This document shows positions 6,944-12,853 of a stretch of 15,854 nucleotides of DNA, piece after piece (within the stretch, counting starts at the first letter, position 1; every line of letters starts with the position of its first letter). This stretch comes from Pseudomonadota bacterium (GTDB lineage: Bacteria; Pseudomonadota; Alphaproteobacteria; Micavibrionales; UBA2020). The DNA is taken from the NCBI GenBank assembly GCA_023444705.1, contig JAEXMB010000096.1:1-15854 (forward strand). Direction: 5' to 3'. The notes under the pieces are model-generated. The model made no database searches. It worked only from the letters and a program-made list of their open reading frames with translations, and was not told where the DNA came from. A program made the translations under genes and the position numbers.

Positions 6944-7456
6944 ATGTCACCGCAAATGAACAACGTCTTCGCAGCCCTCCTGATCGCAGGCATCGTTGCG
7001 ATGCTGTCGGGCTTTATTTCCCACGTGGTCTACCACCCGCACGTGCCGGAAGAGCAGGCGTATCCGATCGAAGTTGCCGAGGCCGCACCCGTCGGCGGCG
7101 AAGCTGCCGCCCCCGCCGTGGCCGAACCCATCAACGACCTGCTGGCCACCGCCGACATCGCCAAGGGCGAAAAGCTGTTCAAGGTCTGTGCGGCCTGCCA
7201 CACCATCGACGCTGGCGGCCCCAATCGTGTTGGCCCCAACCTGCACGGTGTCATCGGCGGCAAGCATGCGCACGCCGAGGGTTTTGCCTATTCCGACGCC
7301 ATGAAAGCCAAAGCGGGCGAGCCCTGGACGGTCGACGCGCTCAACGCCTTTATCTGGAACCCCAAGAAAACCATCCCGGGTACCAAAATGGGATTTGCCG
7401 GCATGAAGAAAGCCGAAGACCGCGCCGCCCTGATCAAATACCTGCAAAGCCAGTAA
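6944..7456 (+). CDS. Membrane-anchored class I cytochrome c
   Basis: A 170-residue protein with an uncleaved-looking N-terminal helix (NNVFAALLIAGIVAMLSGFI, about 6-25). An Ala/Pro/Glu-rich periplasmic linker follows, then one class I cytochrome c domain. Haem attachment is CAACH (C82, C85, axial His86) and the sixth ligand is probably Met149 in PGTKMGF. The domain resembles mitochondrial-type cytochrome c and the CycM-like membrane-bound forms of Alphaproteobacteria, which pass electrons from the bc1 complex to terminal oxidases. That specific role is inferred from architecture. The start could be ATG 6944 or ATG 6956; an AAGGCAG lies upstream of the first. The gene ends in a strong terminator, and together with gpt it forms a two-gene unit. 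Confidence 0.9.
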   Translation: MSPQMNNVFAALLIAGIVAMLSGFISHVVYHPHVPEEQAYPIEVAEAAPVGGEAAAPAVAEPINDLLATADIAKGEKLFKVCAACHTIDAGGPNRVGPNLHGVIGGKHAHAEGFAYSDAMKAKAGEPWTVDALNAFIWNPKKTIPGTKMGFAGMKKAEDRAALIKYLQSQ

Positions 7457-7472
7457 GACGGCCTTGCGCTCT

Positions 7473-7506
7473 AAAAAAACCGCGGATGATCTCCGCGGTT
7501 TTTTTA
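7473..7506 (+). terminator. Intrinsic terminator after cytochrome c
   Basis: The stem AACCGCGGA (7478-7486) pairs perfectly with TCCGCGGTT (7492-7500) around a 5-nt loop. It is followed by a T-run and preceded by an A-run, so it may work in both directions. It begins 17 nt after the cytochrome c stop codon. Confidence 0.92.
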
Positions 7507-7596
7507 TCGCCGCAACTTGAAAGCACCATCGCCTCGACTAGATTTCACACGCGATCATTCACCCAAGATCATTTACTCAGGGAGCCTCTCACGCAC

Positions 7597-8199
7597 ATGC
7601 ATACTTTCGATGCCATCCGCCAGCGCCGCGCCGTCAAGGCCTATGACCCCGCCCACGTCATCACGCAGCAGGAAGAAGACCAGCTGATCGACCTTGCGAT
7701 GCAAACGCCGTCATCGTTCAACATTCAGCACTGGCGCATCGTGCGCGTGCGCGACCCCGAGCTGCGCCGCCAGATCCGCGCCGTCGGCAACGACCAGGCA
7801 CAGATCACCGACGCGTCGCTACTCTACGTCATCACCGCCGACATCGACGCATGGAAGAAAGAGCCGCAACGCTACTGGCGCAACACGCCGCCCGCCGTGC
7901 AGGACGCTGTGGCCGCACGCATCGTGCCGTTTTATCAGGGCCGCGAATGGCTGCAACGCGACGAAGCCATGCGCTCCGTCGGCTTCATCGGCCAGACGCT
8001 GATGCTCGCCGCCAAGGCGATGGGCTATGACAGCTGCCCCATGATCGGCTTTGACATCGAGGCCGTGGGCAAGCTCATCAATTTGCCTGCCGACCACGCC
8101 GTCGGCATGATGCTCGCCATCGGCAAAGGCGCCAAGCCCGCCAACCCCAAGGGCGGCTATCTCGACAAGAGCGAGATCATCATCGACAACCGCTTCTGA
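7597..8199 (+). CDS. Nitroreductase family FMN-dependent oxidoreductase
   Basis: A 200-residue flavoprotein of the nitroreductase superfamily. Such enzymes are usually homodimeric, bind FMN and reduce nitroaromatics, quinones or enals with NAD(P)H. Visible features are the N-terminal FMN-phosphate motif RQRRAVKAYDP (about 8-18), PSSFNIQHWRIVRV (about 38-51), the central GFIGQTLMLAAKAMGYDSCPMIGFD segment (about 129-153), and a C-terminal AIGKGAKPANPKGGYL before the final DNRF. The physiological substrate cannot be read from the sequence. The frame opens at 7486, but that would run through the upstream terminator; ATG 7597 is where homology begins, with a CAGGGAG element 12 nt upstream. It is flanked by terminators on both sides, so it is monocistronic. 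Confidence 0.9.
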   Translation: MHTFDAIRQRRAVKAYDPAHVITQQEEDQLIDLAMQTPSSFNIQHWRIVRVRDPELRRQIRAVGNDQAQITDASLLYVITADIDAWKKEPQRYWRNTPPAVQDAVAARIVPFYQGREWLQRDEAMRSVGFIGQTLMLAAKAMGYDSCPMIGFDIEAVGKLINLPADHAVGMMLAIGKGAKPANPKGGYLDKSEIIIDNRF

Positions 8200-8221
8200 C
8201 CTGCGGGCCTGCACCATTGAA

Positions 8222-8255
8222 AAACCCTCCGGGAGGGGACCGGAGGGTTTCTTGT
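8222..8255 (+). terminator. Intrinsic terminator after nitroreductase gene
   Basis: AAACCCTCCGG (8222-8232) pairs perfectly with CCGGAGGGTTT (8240-8250) across a 7-nt purine loop. The T-rich tail (TTTCTTGT) is modest. It lies 22 nt after the stop codon. Confidence 0.85.
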
Positions 8256-8259
8256 ATTG

Positions 8260-8354
8260 AGCGCCGGGGGCGGGCGGGCTGACAACCGGTCGAGGGTGTG
8301 AGGGGGAAGACCGGATCAGCGTTTCGAGGGGGGAAATGCCCGCCCCGGGGCGCT
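8260..8354. repeat. GC-rich nested stem-loop element, copy 1
   Basis: The outer arms 8260-8275 and 8338-8354 are complementary over about 15 pairs with one bulge (AGCGCC...GGGGCGGGC against its reverse complement). Inside is a second stem: GCTGA (8278-8282) with TCAGC (8316-8320), an asymmetric 3/1 internal loop, then CCGGTC (8286-8291) with GACCGG (8309-8314). The 17-nt apical loop carries GAGGGTGTGAGGGGG (8292-8306), which recurs at 8631-8645 in a similar structure. GAGGG occurs three times in the element. It lies just past the nitroreductase terminator and downstream (3') of the reverse-strand small gene at 8369-8581. Confidence 0.6.
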
Positions 8355-8368
8355 TTGGTTATCGGTGA

Positions 8369-8581
8369 TTAAAAACGTTCGTAGGGGCCCTCCACGTCAT
8401 GCTGGCTGGCCATGTGGCCGGTCTGCTGTTTGACGAGTTTGGCGGCCTGAAAATCAGAGGTCGCAAATACAATATAGGGGTGACGCTGGCCGGCGCTGTT
8501 GATGTTGACGGTAAAATAACCGCCACGTGCAGGCGTTGCTGCCGCCGTTGCCAGTTCGGTGTTCAGAGAATAGTCAAGCAT
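8369..8581 (-). CDS. Small conserved-looking hypothetical protein (70 aa)
   Basis: The product starts MLDYSLNTELATAAATPARG and continues with a compact core of alternating hydrophobic and polar residues (GYFTVNINSAGQRHPYIVFA, about 21-40). An amphipathic helix (DFQAAKLVKQQTGHMA) and a polar tail follow. It has no Cys, signal peptide or membrane helix. The frame opens farther upstream at 8674, but that extension is low-complexity and crosses the stem-loop element. ATG 8581 has an excellent ribosome site, GGGGAGG, 6 nt upstream, which decides the start. No family is recognised. The gene is bracketed by two related GC-rich stem-loop elements (8260-8354 and 8608-8660). Confidence 0.68.
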   Translation of the reverse strand: MLDYSLNTELATAAATPARGGYFTVNINSAGQRHPYIVFATSDFQAAKLVKQQTGHMASQHDVEGPYERF

Positions 8582-8607
8582 CTGTGCCTCCCCTGTTGTC
8601 GACGTTG

Positions 8608-8660
8608 GGGCCCCGTGAGGGATGCAGCGTGAGGGTGTGAGGGGGTGCTGCGCGGGGCCC
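8608..8660. repeat. GC-rich nested stem-loop element, copy 2
   Basis: The outer stem GGGCCCCG (8608-8615) pairs with CGGGGCCC (8653-8660). After an asymmetric 8/1 internal loop, an inner stem GCAGC (8624-8628) pairs with GCTGC (8647-8651). The 18-nt apical loop again contains GAGGGTGTGAGGGGG (8631-8645). The stem sequences differ from copy 1 while the loop is identical. GTGAGGG occurs three times here. It lies 27 nt upstream of the start of the small reverse-strand gene, so it would fall in its 5' leader or promoter. On that transcript the loop reads CCCCCTCACACCCTC, which could pair over about 5 nt with the AGGGG of the ribosome site. Confidence 0.55.
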
Positions 8661-8916
8661 GTTGTCTTGCCCATAGCTTTGCACCAAACGTGCCAGTTTC
8701 AGGCCGCCATATTTTTCAAATACTTAACAGGAGACCGTGGACCATACCGTCCCTTTCACGCCCTTTTTGACCGGGCAAGACAGCACCTCCGCCCCGCCCG
8801 CGCGGCAGTTTTTGCCGCCGCCGCATTTTGGGAAAAGAAGGGCTTTAAACCGCAGGCGTTTTAGGGCAATATGCCCACCTTCGCACGGCATAACCGCGCC
8901 CCGAATGAATATCCAC
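8661..8916. other. Intergenic region before tRNA-Ser, no supported gene
   Basis: About 255 nt without a convincing ORF. It holds a perfect 10-bp inverted repeat, TGTCTTGCCC (8663-8672) and GGGCAAGACA (8773-8782), and a small hairpin GCGGCA/TGCCGC (8802-8818). The tRNA promoter must lie near the end, but no clear -35/-10 pair is visible. The frames crossing this stretch have low-complexity products and no ribosome sites. Confidence 0.4.
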
Positions 8917-9006
8917 GGAGAGGTGGCAGAGCGGTTGAATGCGCCAGTCTCGAAAACTGGAATAGTCGCAAGGCTATCGGGGGTTCGAATCCCCCCCTCT
9001 CCGCCA
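8917..9006 (+). tRNA. tRNA-Ser (anticodon CGA)
   Basis: A 90-nt class II tRNA. The acceptor stem GGAGAGG (8917-8923) pairs with CCTCTCC (8996-9002), followed by discriminator G and an encoded CCA (9004-9006). The D-arm contains GCGGTTGAAT. The anticodon arm CCAGT-CTCGAAA-ACTGG gives anticodon CGA, which reads UCG serine codons. A long variable arm (about ATAGTCGCAAGGCTAT) is diagnostic of tRNA-Ser, and the T-arm contains GGGTTCGAATCCCC. All stems are intact. No integrase or attachment-site duplication is seen next to it. Confidence 0.97.
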
Positions 9007-9046
9007 GATTTTTTAACCATCGCTATTACCAAGGCCAGAGGATTGC

Positions 9047-9577
9047 ATGAAAAACATCTTCAATACATATGGCCATCATTTCTTTGCTCCTGCACTGGCG
9101 GCAGCAAGTCTCGTCTCATCCACCCCCGCATCCGCGCAAGACATCTCGTCGCTGACCGAGGGCGAGACGTATTGGAAGACGAACATTGTCGATGCGGTGA
9201 TTGCACTGCGCCCCTGCCCTGAAACTACTGTGTGCGCGCGTCTGGTCTGGTTTAATCCGCAAGACAGCAACCTGCACACCTACTTCGGCGTTCCGGGCCA
9301 GAGCGCGCGCACGCCGGAGGAACTACAGCGCACCTTCTGCAATTTCTCTCCGCGCATGAGTTTGCGCCAGACGTCGGCCACCACCGGCGAAGGCACGCTT
9401 GACTCGCGCGGCATGCGCATGACGTTCAACCTGCGCGCCACCATCGTCAGCGACCAGCGCATCGATGTGCGCATCAGCAAGGCGATCATCAGCAAGCGCG
9501 ACACCTGGACGCGCGTCAGCCCCACCGATGCACGCTATCCGCATTGCACGCCAACAGCGCCGCGCGCAGGGGCATAG
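9047..9577 (+). CDS. Exported DUF2147-like protein
   Basis: A 176-residue protein with a signal peptide ending in STPASAQ (cleavage about residue 30/31, A-S-A motif). The mature part resembles DUF2147: a W-K-T-x-x-x-D-A-V-I-A-L start, then RPCPETTVCARLVWFNP (about 55-71), matching the family pattern of two cysteines before an IVW core, and a C-terminal SKRDTWTRV (about 149-157). It is divergent in the middle, so the family call is tentative. Four cysteines (C57, C63, C98, C167) in an exported protein allow two disulfides. DUF2147 proteins are small periplasmic beta-barrel-like proteins of unknown function. ATG 9047 has AGAGGA 5 nt upstream. The gene begins 40 nt after the tRNA and might be read from its promoter. 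Confidence 0.72.
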   Translation: MKNIFNTYGHHFFAPALAAASLVSSTPASAQDISSLTEGETYWKTNIVDAVIALRPCPETTVCARLVWFNPQDSNLHTYFGVPGQSARTPEELQRTFCNFSPRMSLRQTSATTGEGTLDSRGMRMTFNLRATIVSDQRIDVRISKAIISKRDTWTRVSPTDARYPHCTPTAPRAGA

Positions 9578-9656
9578 CCCTTTCGCACAGCCGTCTTGAA
9601 ATCCGCACCTGCCCGTGCCATATATTGCATCGCAACATACATATACAGGTGCAGAC

Positions 9657-10184
9657 ATGGACATCAGCAAAATCAGCATCGGCCAAAATCCGCCCGAAGA
9701 CGTCAACGTCATCATCGAGATCCCCCAAGGCGGATCGCCGGTGAAGTACGAGATCGACAAAGAGTCGGGTGCGATGTTTGTCGATCGCTTTTTGCATACC
9801 TCGATGATCTATCCCGGCAACTACGGTTTTATCCCGCATACGCTGTCAGGGGATGGCGACCCTTGCGATGTCATCGTCATCGGCCAGCTGCCCGTCATTC
9901 CGGGTGCGGTCATCCGCTCGCGCCCCATCGGCGTTTTGTACATGGAAGACCAAAGCGGCATGGATGAAAAAATCCTCGCCGTGCCGGTTGATGATTTGCA
10001 TCCATTCTATGCCAAGGTCACATCATATACCGACCTGCCGGAAATCCTGTGCGCGCAGATCGCGCATTTCTTCCAGCACTACAAAGACCTTGAAAAGGGC
10101 AAATGGGTGCGCGACCTGCGCTGGGCCGGCCCGCAGGATGCGCATACCGCGATCCGCGAAGCGATCGCACGCGCGAAAAAATAA
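9657..10184 (+). CDS. ppa: Inorganic pyrophosphatase (family I)
   Basis: A 175-residue cytoplasmic enzyme that hydrolyses pyrophosphate to phosphate and so drives biosynthetic reactions. Active-site residues are all visible: E21, K30, E32 (in KYEIDKESG), R44, Y52 and Y56 in MIYPGNYGFIP, the metal-binding triad D66/D68/D71 in SGDGDPCD, and D103/K105 in MDEKILAVP. Length matches bacterial hexameric family I enzymes. ATG 9657 is where homology starts; an AGGTG lies about 6 nt upstream, while the longer frame from 9615 adds only unrelated residues. It lies 79 nt after the DUF2147-like gene. No intrinsic terminator with a T-run follows, but two small hairpins lie about 40-90 nt downstream. Confidence 0.96.
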   Translation: MDISKISIGQNPPEDVNVIIEIPQGGSPVKYEIDKESGAMFVDRFLHTSMIYPGNYGFIPHTLSGDGDPCDVIVIGQLPVIPGAVIRSRPIGVLYMEDQSGMDEKILAVPVDDLHPFYAKVTSYTDLPEILCAQIAHFFQHYKDLEKGKWVRDLRWAGPQDAHTAIREAIARAKK

Positions 10185-10221
10185 TACGTATATTGCGGTA
10201 GCCACGCGCCCAAGCCCTGCG

Positions 10222-10276
10222 CACAGGCATTTGGCATGCCTGTGGACATATTGTGGCATGCCCGTGTCATAACGGG
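10222..10276. repeat. Inverted and direct repeats downstream of ppa
   Basis: CACAGGCAT (10222-10230) and ATGCCTGTG (10236-10244) form a perfect 9-bp hairpin with a 5-nt loop. TGGCATGCCTGTG (10232-10244) is repeated as TGGCATGCCCGTG (10254-10266), one mismatch, exactly 22 nt apart (two helical turns). A weaker hairpin CCCGT/ACGGG spans 10261-10276. The region could end ppa transcription or bind a regulator of the next gene; no T-run follows the strong hairpin. Confidence 0.5.
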
Positions 10277-10406
10277 TTAATCGTATGTTAAATCAATACT
10301 TTGTAAACTATAGGATACTCGCATTTCCGTTGGAACCGGATTAGACTTTGCTGCGTTTATTACTCTGACTGCATCTTCCCAGACACGAAACGTGAAAGGA
10401 CAAACC

Positions 10407-10952
10407 ATGAAAAACGTACTGCATACCCTGCTTATCACCGCTGCTGTTGCCACCTTTGCCCTGCCCGCACAGGCTGCAACCGTCACCCATGAAACCACCG
10501 TGATGGAAACCGGCGTCGCGCGCGACCCCGCTTTGCTCCAGGCCGCCAAGAACCGCATGACCCGCGACCTGCAGGCAGAGCTTGCCAGCCGCGGCTATGA
10601 CGTTCAGGTCAACGGCGACTACAACGTAGAAACGGCCAATGCCGTGCGCAAATTCCAAAAAGACAACAACATGCCTGTCACCGGCGAAGCTTCGGCTGAC
10701 CTGCTGGTTGCCCTTGGCGTCGACACCGACCTCGGCCCCACCTCGGTCACGCAGGAGCGTCAGGTGACCCGCTACAAGCTCGCCAACAAAGGCAGCGAGA
10801 ACGCCAACGTCTATGACGACGCTGACGCCAACCGCACCGGCACCCCTGCCTTCAAACAGCGCTACCAGCGCATGACGGCAACGGAAACCGCACCCGGCGT
10901 GACCACGACCGAAACCACTACGGTCTATACCGCGCCTGTGATGAACCGCTAA
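10407..10952 (+). CDS. Exported peptidoglycan-binding domain protein
   Basis: A 181-residue protein with a Sec signal peptide (MKNVLHTLLITAAVATFALPAQA, cleavage after residue 23). Residues about 50-104 form a single PG_binding_1-type three-helix domain: LQAELASRGYDVQVNGDYNV, then a T-A-N-A-V-R-K-F-Q-K core and the MPVTGEASADLLVALG end. This fold usually tethers cell-wall enzymes to peptidoglycan, but here no catalytic domain follows. The rest is a Thr/Glu/Arg-rich, probably disordered tail with near-repeats of the form ETTTVYTAP. It may be a periplasmic structural or regulatory protein. ATG 10407 has AAAGGA 7 nt upstream; the in-frame ATG at 10392 lacks one. It follows a 220-nt gap with repeats and ends in a strong terminator. 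Confidence 0.85.
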   Translation: MKNVLHTLLITAAVATFALPAQAATVTHETTVMETGVARDPALLQAAKNRMTRDLQAELASRGYDVQVNGDYNVETANAVRKFQKDNNMPVTGEASADLLVALGVDTDLGPTSVTQERQVTRYKLANKGSENANVYDDADANRTGTPAFKQRYQRMTATETAPGVTTTETTTVYTAPVMNR

Positions 10953-10971
10953 TCATCGCCGGTTAAGAAAT

Positions 10972-11003
10972 AAAAACGCCCCGCATGTGCGGGGCGTTTT
11001 TTT
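10972..11003. terminator. Strong bidirectional terminator
   Basis: AAAAACGCCCCGC (10972-10984), a 4-nt ATGT loop, and GCGGGGCGTTTTT (10989-11001), followed by more T. The stem has 8 GC-rich pairs, with A/T tracts on both sides. It serves the peptidoglycan-binding gene (+) and the metallophosphoesterase operon (-), whose stop codon overlaps the T-tract. Confidence 0.95.
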
Positions 11004-11778
11004 ATGCGCCGCAAGGGACGAAGGCCCCCTGTGCGCTGTCGTAAACCTGAATGCGCGCGGAAACCGCATGGCGCGCCACGTCGCAGTCCAGCACTGTAAA
11101 GCTGTTGGGCGCACAGGGGCGCACGCGCCGCGACACCGCCGTTCCCGCCCCGCTATGCAGGAAGGCCGGGGCGACAGCAGGAAATACCGCTGTCGTTTGC
11201 GCCACCATCGGCACATGCACATGCCCGCTCAGCACCGCCGCCACACGGTGACGCGCGAAAACTTCGGCCACCTGCGCGGCACCGATAAGAATTTCATGGG
11301 TGTCTTCGGGCCATGCCACCATCAATGGCTGATGCACGACGGCGATCAGCATCGCGTCGGGTGCTTGCGCACGCGCGGCGGTCAAGGTGCGCTCGACATG
11401 CGCAACCGCCAGCTTGCCACGCGTGTGGCGCAAAGGGCTGGTCGCATCAAAACCCGCGATCACCAGCCCGTTGTGATGCGATATCCACTCCCGCGCGCCG
11501 AAATAGTGCGTGTAGTTGCGGTAGGGCCGCAGAAAGCGGTCGAAAACATGATACAGCGGAATGTCGTGATTGCCCGGCACGGCAACAACCGGCACGCCCA
11601 GGCTGTCGCAAAAGCGGCGGGCTGCGGCGAATTGCGTGGCGCGCGCGCGTTGCGTGATGTCGCCCGAAAGGACCACAACATCGGGCGCCTGCGCGGTCAC
11701 TGCCGCGTGCAGTGCCTCAACGACAGCGGGCTGTTCAGTGCCGAAATGCGTGTCGGAAATGTGGATCAGCCGCGTCAT
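11002..11778 (-). CDS. Metallophosphoesterase (CpdA/class III phosphodiesterase-like)
   Basis: A 258-residue calcineurin-like phosphoesterase with the full dinuclear metal site: D9/H11 in SDTHFG, D40 in LSGDITQ, N70/H71 in PGNHD, H149 in VVHQP, and H186/H188 in SGHVHVP. Order and spacing match the class III cyclic-nucleotide phosphodiesterase/YfcE-like group. The substrate could be a cyclic nucleotide, a phospholipid head group or another phosphodiester and cannot be told from sequence. There is no signal peptide, so it is cytoplasmic. Its ATG overlaps the TGA of the lipid kinase gene upstream (ATGA at 11775-11778), so the two are co-translated; a role in lipid or phosphoryl metabolism is inferred from that. 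Transcription ends at the shared terminator. Confidence 0.9.
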   Translation of the reverse strand: MTRLIHISDTHFGTEQPAVVEALHAAVTAQAPDVVVLSGDITQRARATQFAAARRFCDSLGVPVVAVPGNHDIPLYHVFDRFLRPYRNYTHYFGAREWISHHNGLVIAGFDATSPLRHTRGKLAVAHVERTLTAARAQAPDAMLIAVVHQPLMVAWPEDTHEILIGAAQVAEVFARHRVAAVLSGHVHVPMVAQTTAVFPAVAPAFLHSGAGTAVSRRVRPCAPNSFTVLDCDVARHAVSARIQVYDSAQGAFVPCGA

Positions 11779-12689
11779 GGCGTCACGTCCTGCGGGCAGA
11801 TCAACTGCACCGCCTGGGGCACCGCGCTGAAGTCAAGCGGCGCTGTCAGGGTGACGATCTCGCCATCGACGACGCAGGCGACGGTGCGGCGGCGCGTTTG
11901 CACACGCAGGTGCGAGGCGGAAAATTCCTCCAGCCTTTCCTCGCTGCGCATGTCGCGCAACAGGCCGCGCAGCAACAGGCGCGCAGTTTGCCAGCGCGTC
12001 ACCGGCTTGAGCAACACCAGCGAGATGGTATCCGGCCCTTCGGTTTCCGCGGTGGCAAGACCAAGGCTTTCCAGCTGGATTTTATTGTTGCCCACGAACA
12101 CCATCGGGGTGTCACGGTGCAACGTCTTGCCGTGGCTGTCGATATCGACGCCAAATGTCGTACGACCGCGCAACAGGCACGACAGTGCGGAGGCCAGCGC
12201 GACAATACGGTAGCGGCCAAAGCGTTTTTTGACCTGCTCGCGGTTGCGGATGATCGTCGTGTAAAGGCCAAAACTGGCGTTCACCAAAAACAGGCGGCCG
12301 TTGACCATGCCGGCGGCGGCTGGTTTTTCAACACCGCGCACCAGCACCTCGATAGCGCCTGCAACATCGACGGGAATACCGTTTTCACGCGCGAAATAAT
12401 TGAATGTGCCAAGGGGAATAACGCCCATCGTGGCGCCCGCCGCATGACAGGCACAGGCCACGGCGTTGATGGTGCCGTCGCCCCCTGCAGCCACAACGAT
12501 ATGCCCGGCGGCATGTGCCTTGCGCACGGCAGCGGCAATCGCGGCATCAAGATCGCGCCTGCCGCCGACATCAATGATGTCGACAGGCGCACCCGCCTGC
12601 CCCATCGCATGCGTGATGGCCGCGTGCATTTGCTCGCCCGTTTTACTGCCCGAGCCGCTGTTGAGAATGACCGTAAACCTGCGCTGCAT
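11775..12689 (-). CDS. Diacylglycerol kinase catalytic-domain lipid kinase (YegS/BmrU-like)
   Basis: A 304-residue soluble lipid kinase of the DAGK_cat/NAD-kinase-like fold, which phosphorylates diacylglycerol, sphingoid bases or related lipids with ATP. Signature elements are the N-terminal VILNSGSGSK (about 7-16), the nucleotide-binding GGDGT (69-73) followed by IN, and PLGTFNYFAR (92-101). A beta-sandwich C-terminal domain follows, containing NASFGLYTTI and VVDGE near the end. The longer frame starting at 12809 is rejected: homology begins at MQRRFTVIL, and a GGTGGGG sits just upstream of ATG 12689. ATG 12716 is a less likely alternative. The stop overlaps the metallophosphoesterase start by 4 nt. 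The exact lipid substrate is unknown. Confidence 0.88.
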   Translation of the reverse strand: MQRRFTVILNSGSGSKTGEQMHAAITHAMGQAGAPVDIIDVGGRRDLDAAIAAAVRKAHAAGHIVVAAGGDGTINAVACACHAAGATMGVIPLGTFNYFARENGIPVDVAGAIEVLVRGVEKPAAAGMVNGRLFLVNASFGLYTTIIRNREQVKKRFGRYRIVALASALSCLLRGRTTFGVDIDSHGKTLHRDTPMVFVGNNKIQLESLGLATAETEGPDTISLVLLKPVTRWQTARLLLRGLLRDMRSEERLEEFSASHLRVQTRRRTVACVVDGEIVTLTAPLDFSAVPQAVQLICPQDVTP

Positions 12690-12811
12690 ACCCCACCGTT
12701 TTGTTGCGCCTATCATAGCATAACGGCGTTTTGGTAAACAGCCCGGCAACAGGGGGCAAAATTCGCACAAAAATATCAAATAAGCAGATGAAAAGCGCCA
12801 CCCGCGCATTA

Positions 12812-12817
12812 TATAAT
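12812..12817 (+). promoter_or_regulatory. Candidate -10 box for the antiporter gene
   Basis: A perfect TATAAT in an AT-rich stretch, 36 nt before the antiporter ATG. The -35 region (about 12788-12793, ATGAAA) is poor, so this is a moderate call. The gap 12690-12853 is shared with the divergent lipid kinase operon. Confidence 0.45.
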
Positions 12818-12853
12818 ACGCTTCGATATTGCTTATTTATATTAAGGAAACGC

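Noticed and set aside
7486..7596. N-terminal extension of the nitroreductase
   Set aside because: It would translate through the second half of the cytochrome c terminator; homology starts at 7597.
8917..9006. tRNA-Ser as an integration site for a mobile element
   Set aside because: No integrase gene and no second copy of the tRNA 3' end is found in the window.
8737..9222. 161-residue forward frame
   Set aside because: Runs straight through the tRNA-Ser and into the signal peptide of the 9047 gene; low-complexity product and no ribosome site.
10987..12213. 408-residue forward frame
   Set aside because: Antisense across the metallophosphoesterase and lipid kinase genes, whose motifs are all intact; its product is Arg/His/Cys-rich and low in structure.
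11712..12737. 341-residue forward frame
   Set aside because: Antisense to the lipid kinase; no recognisable domain.
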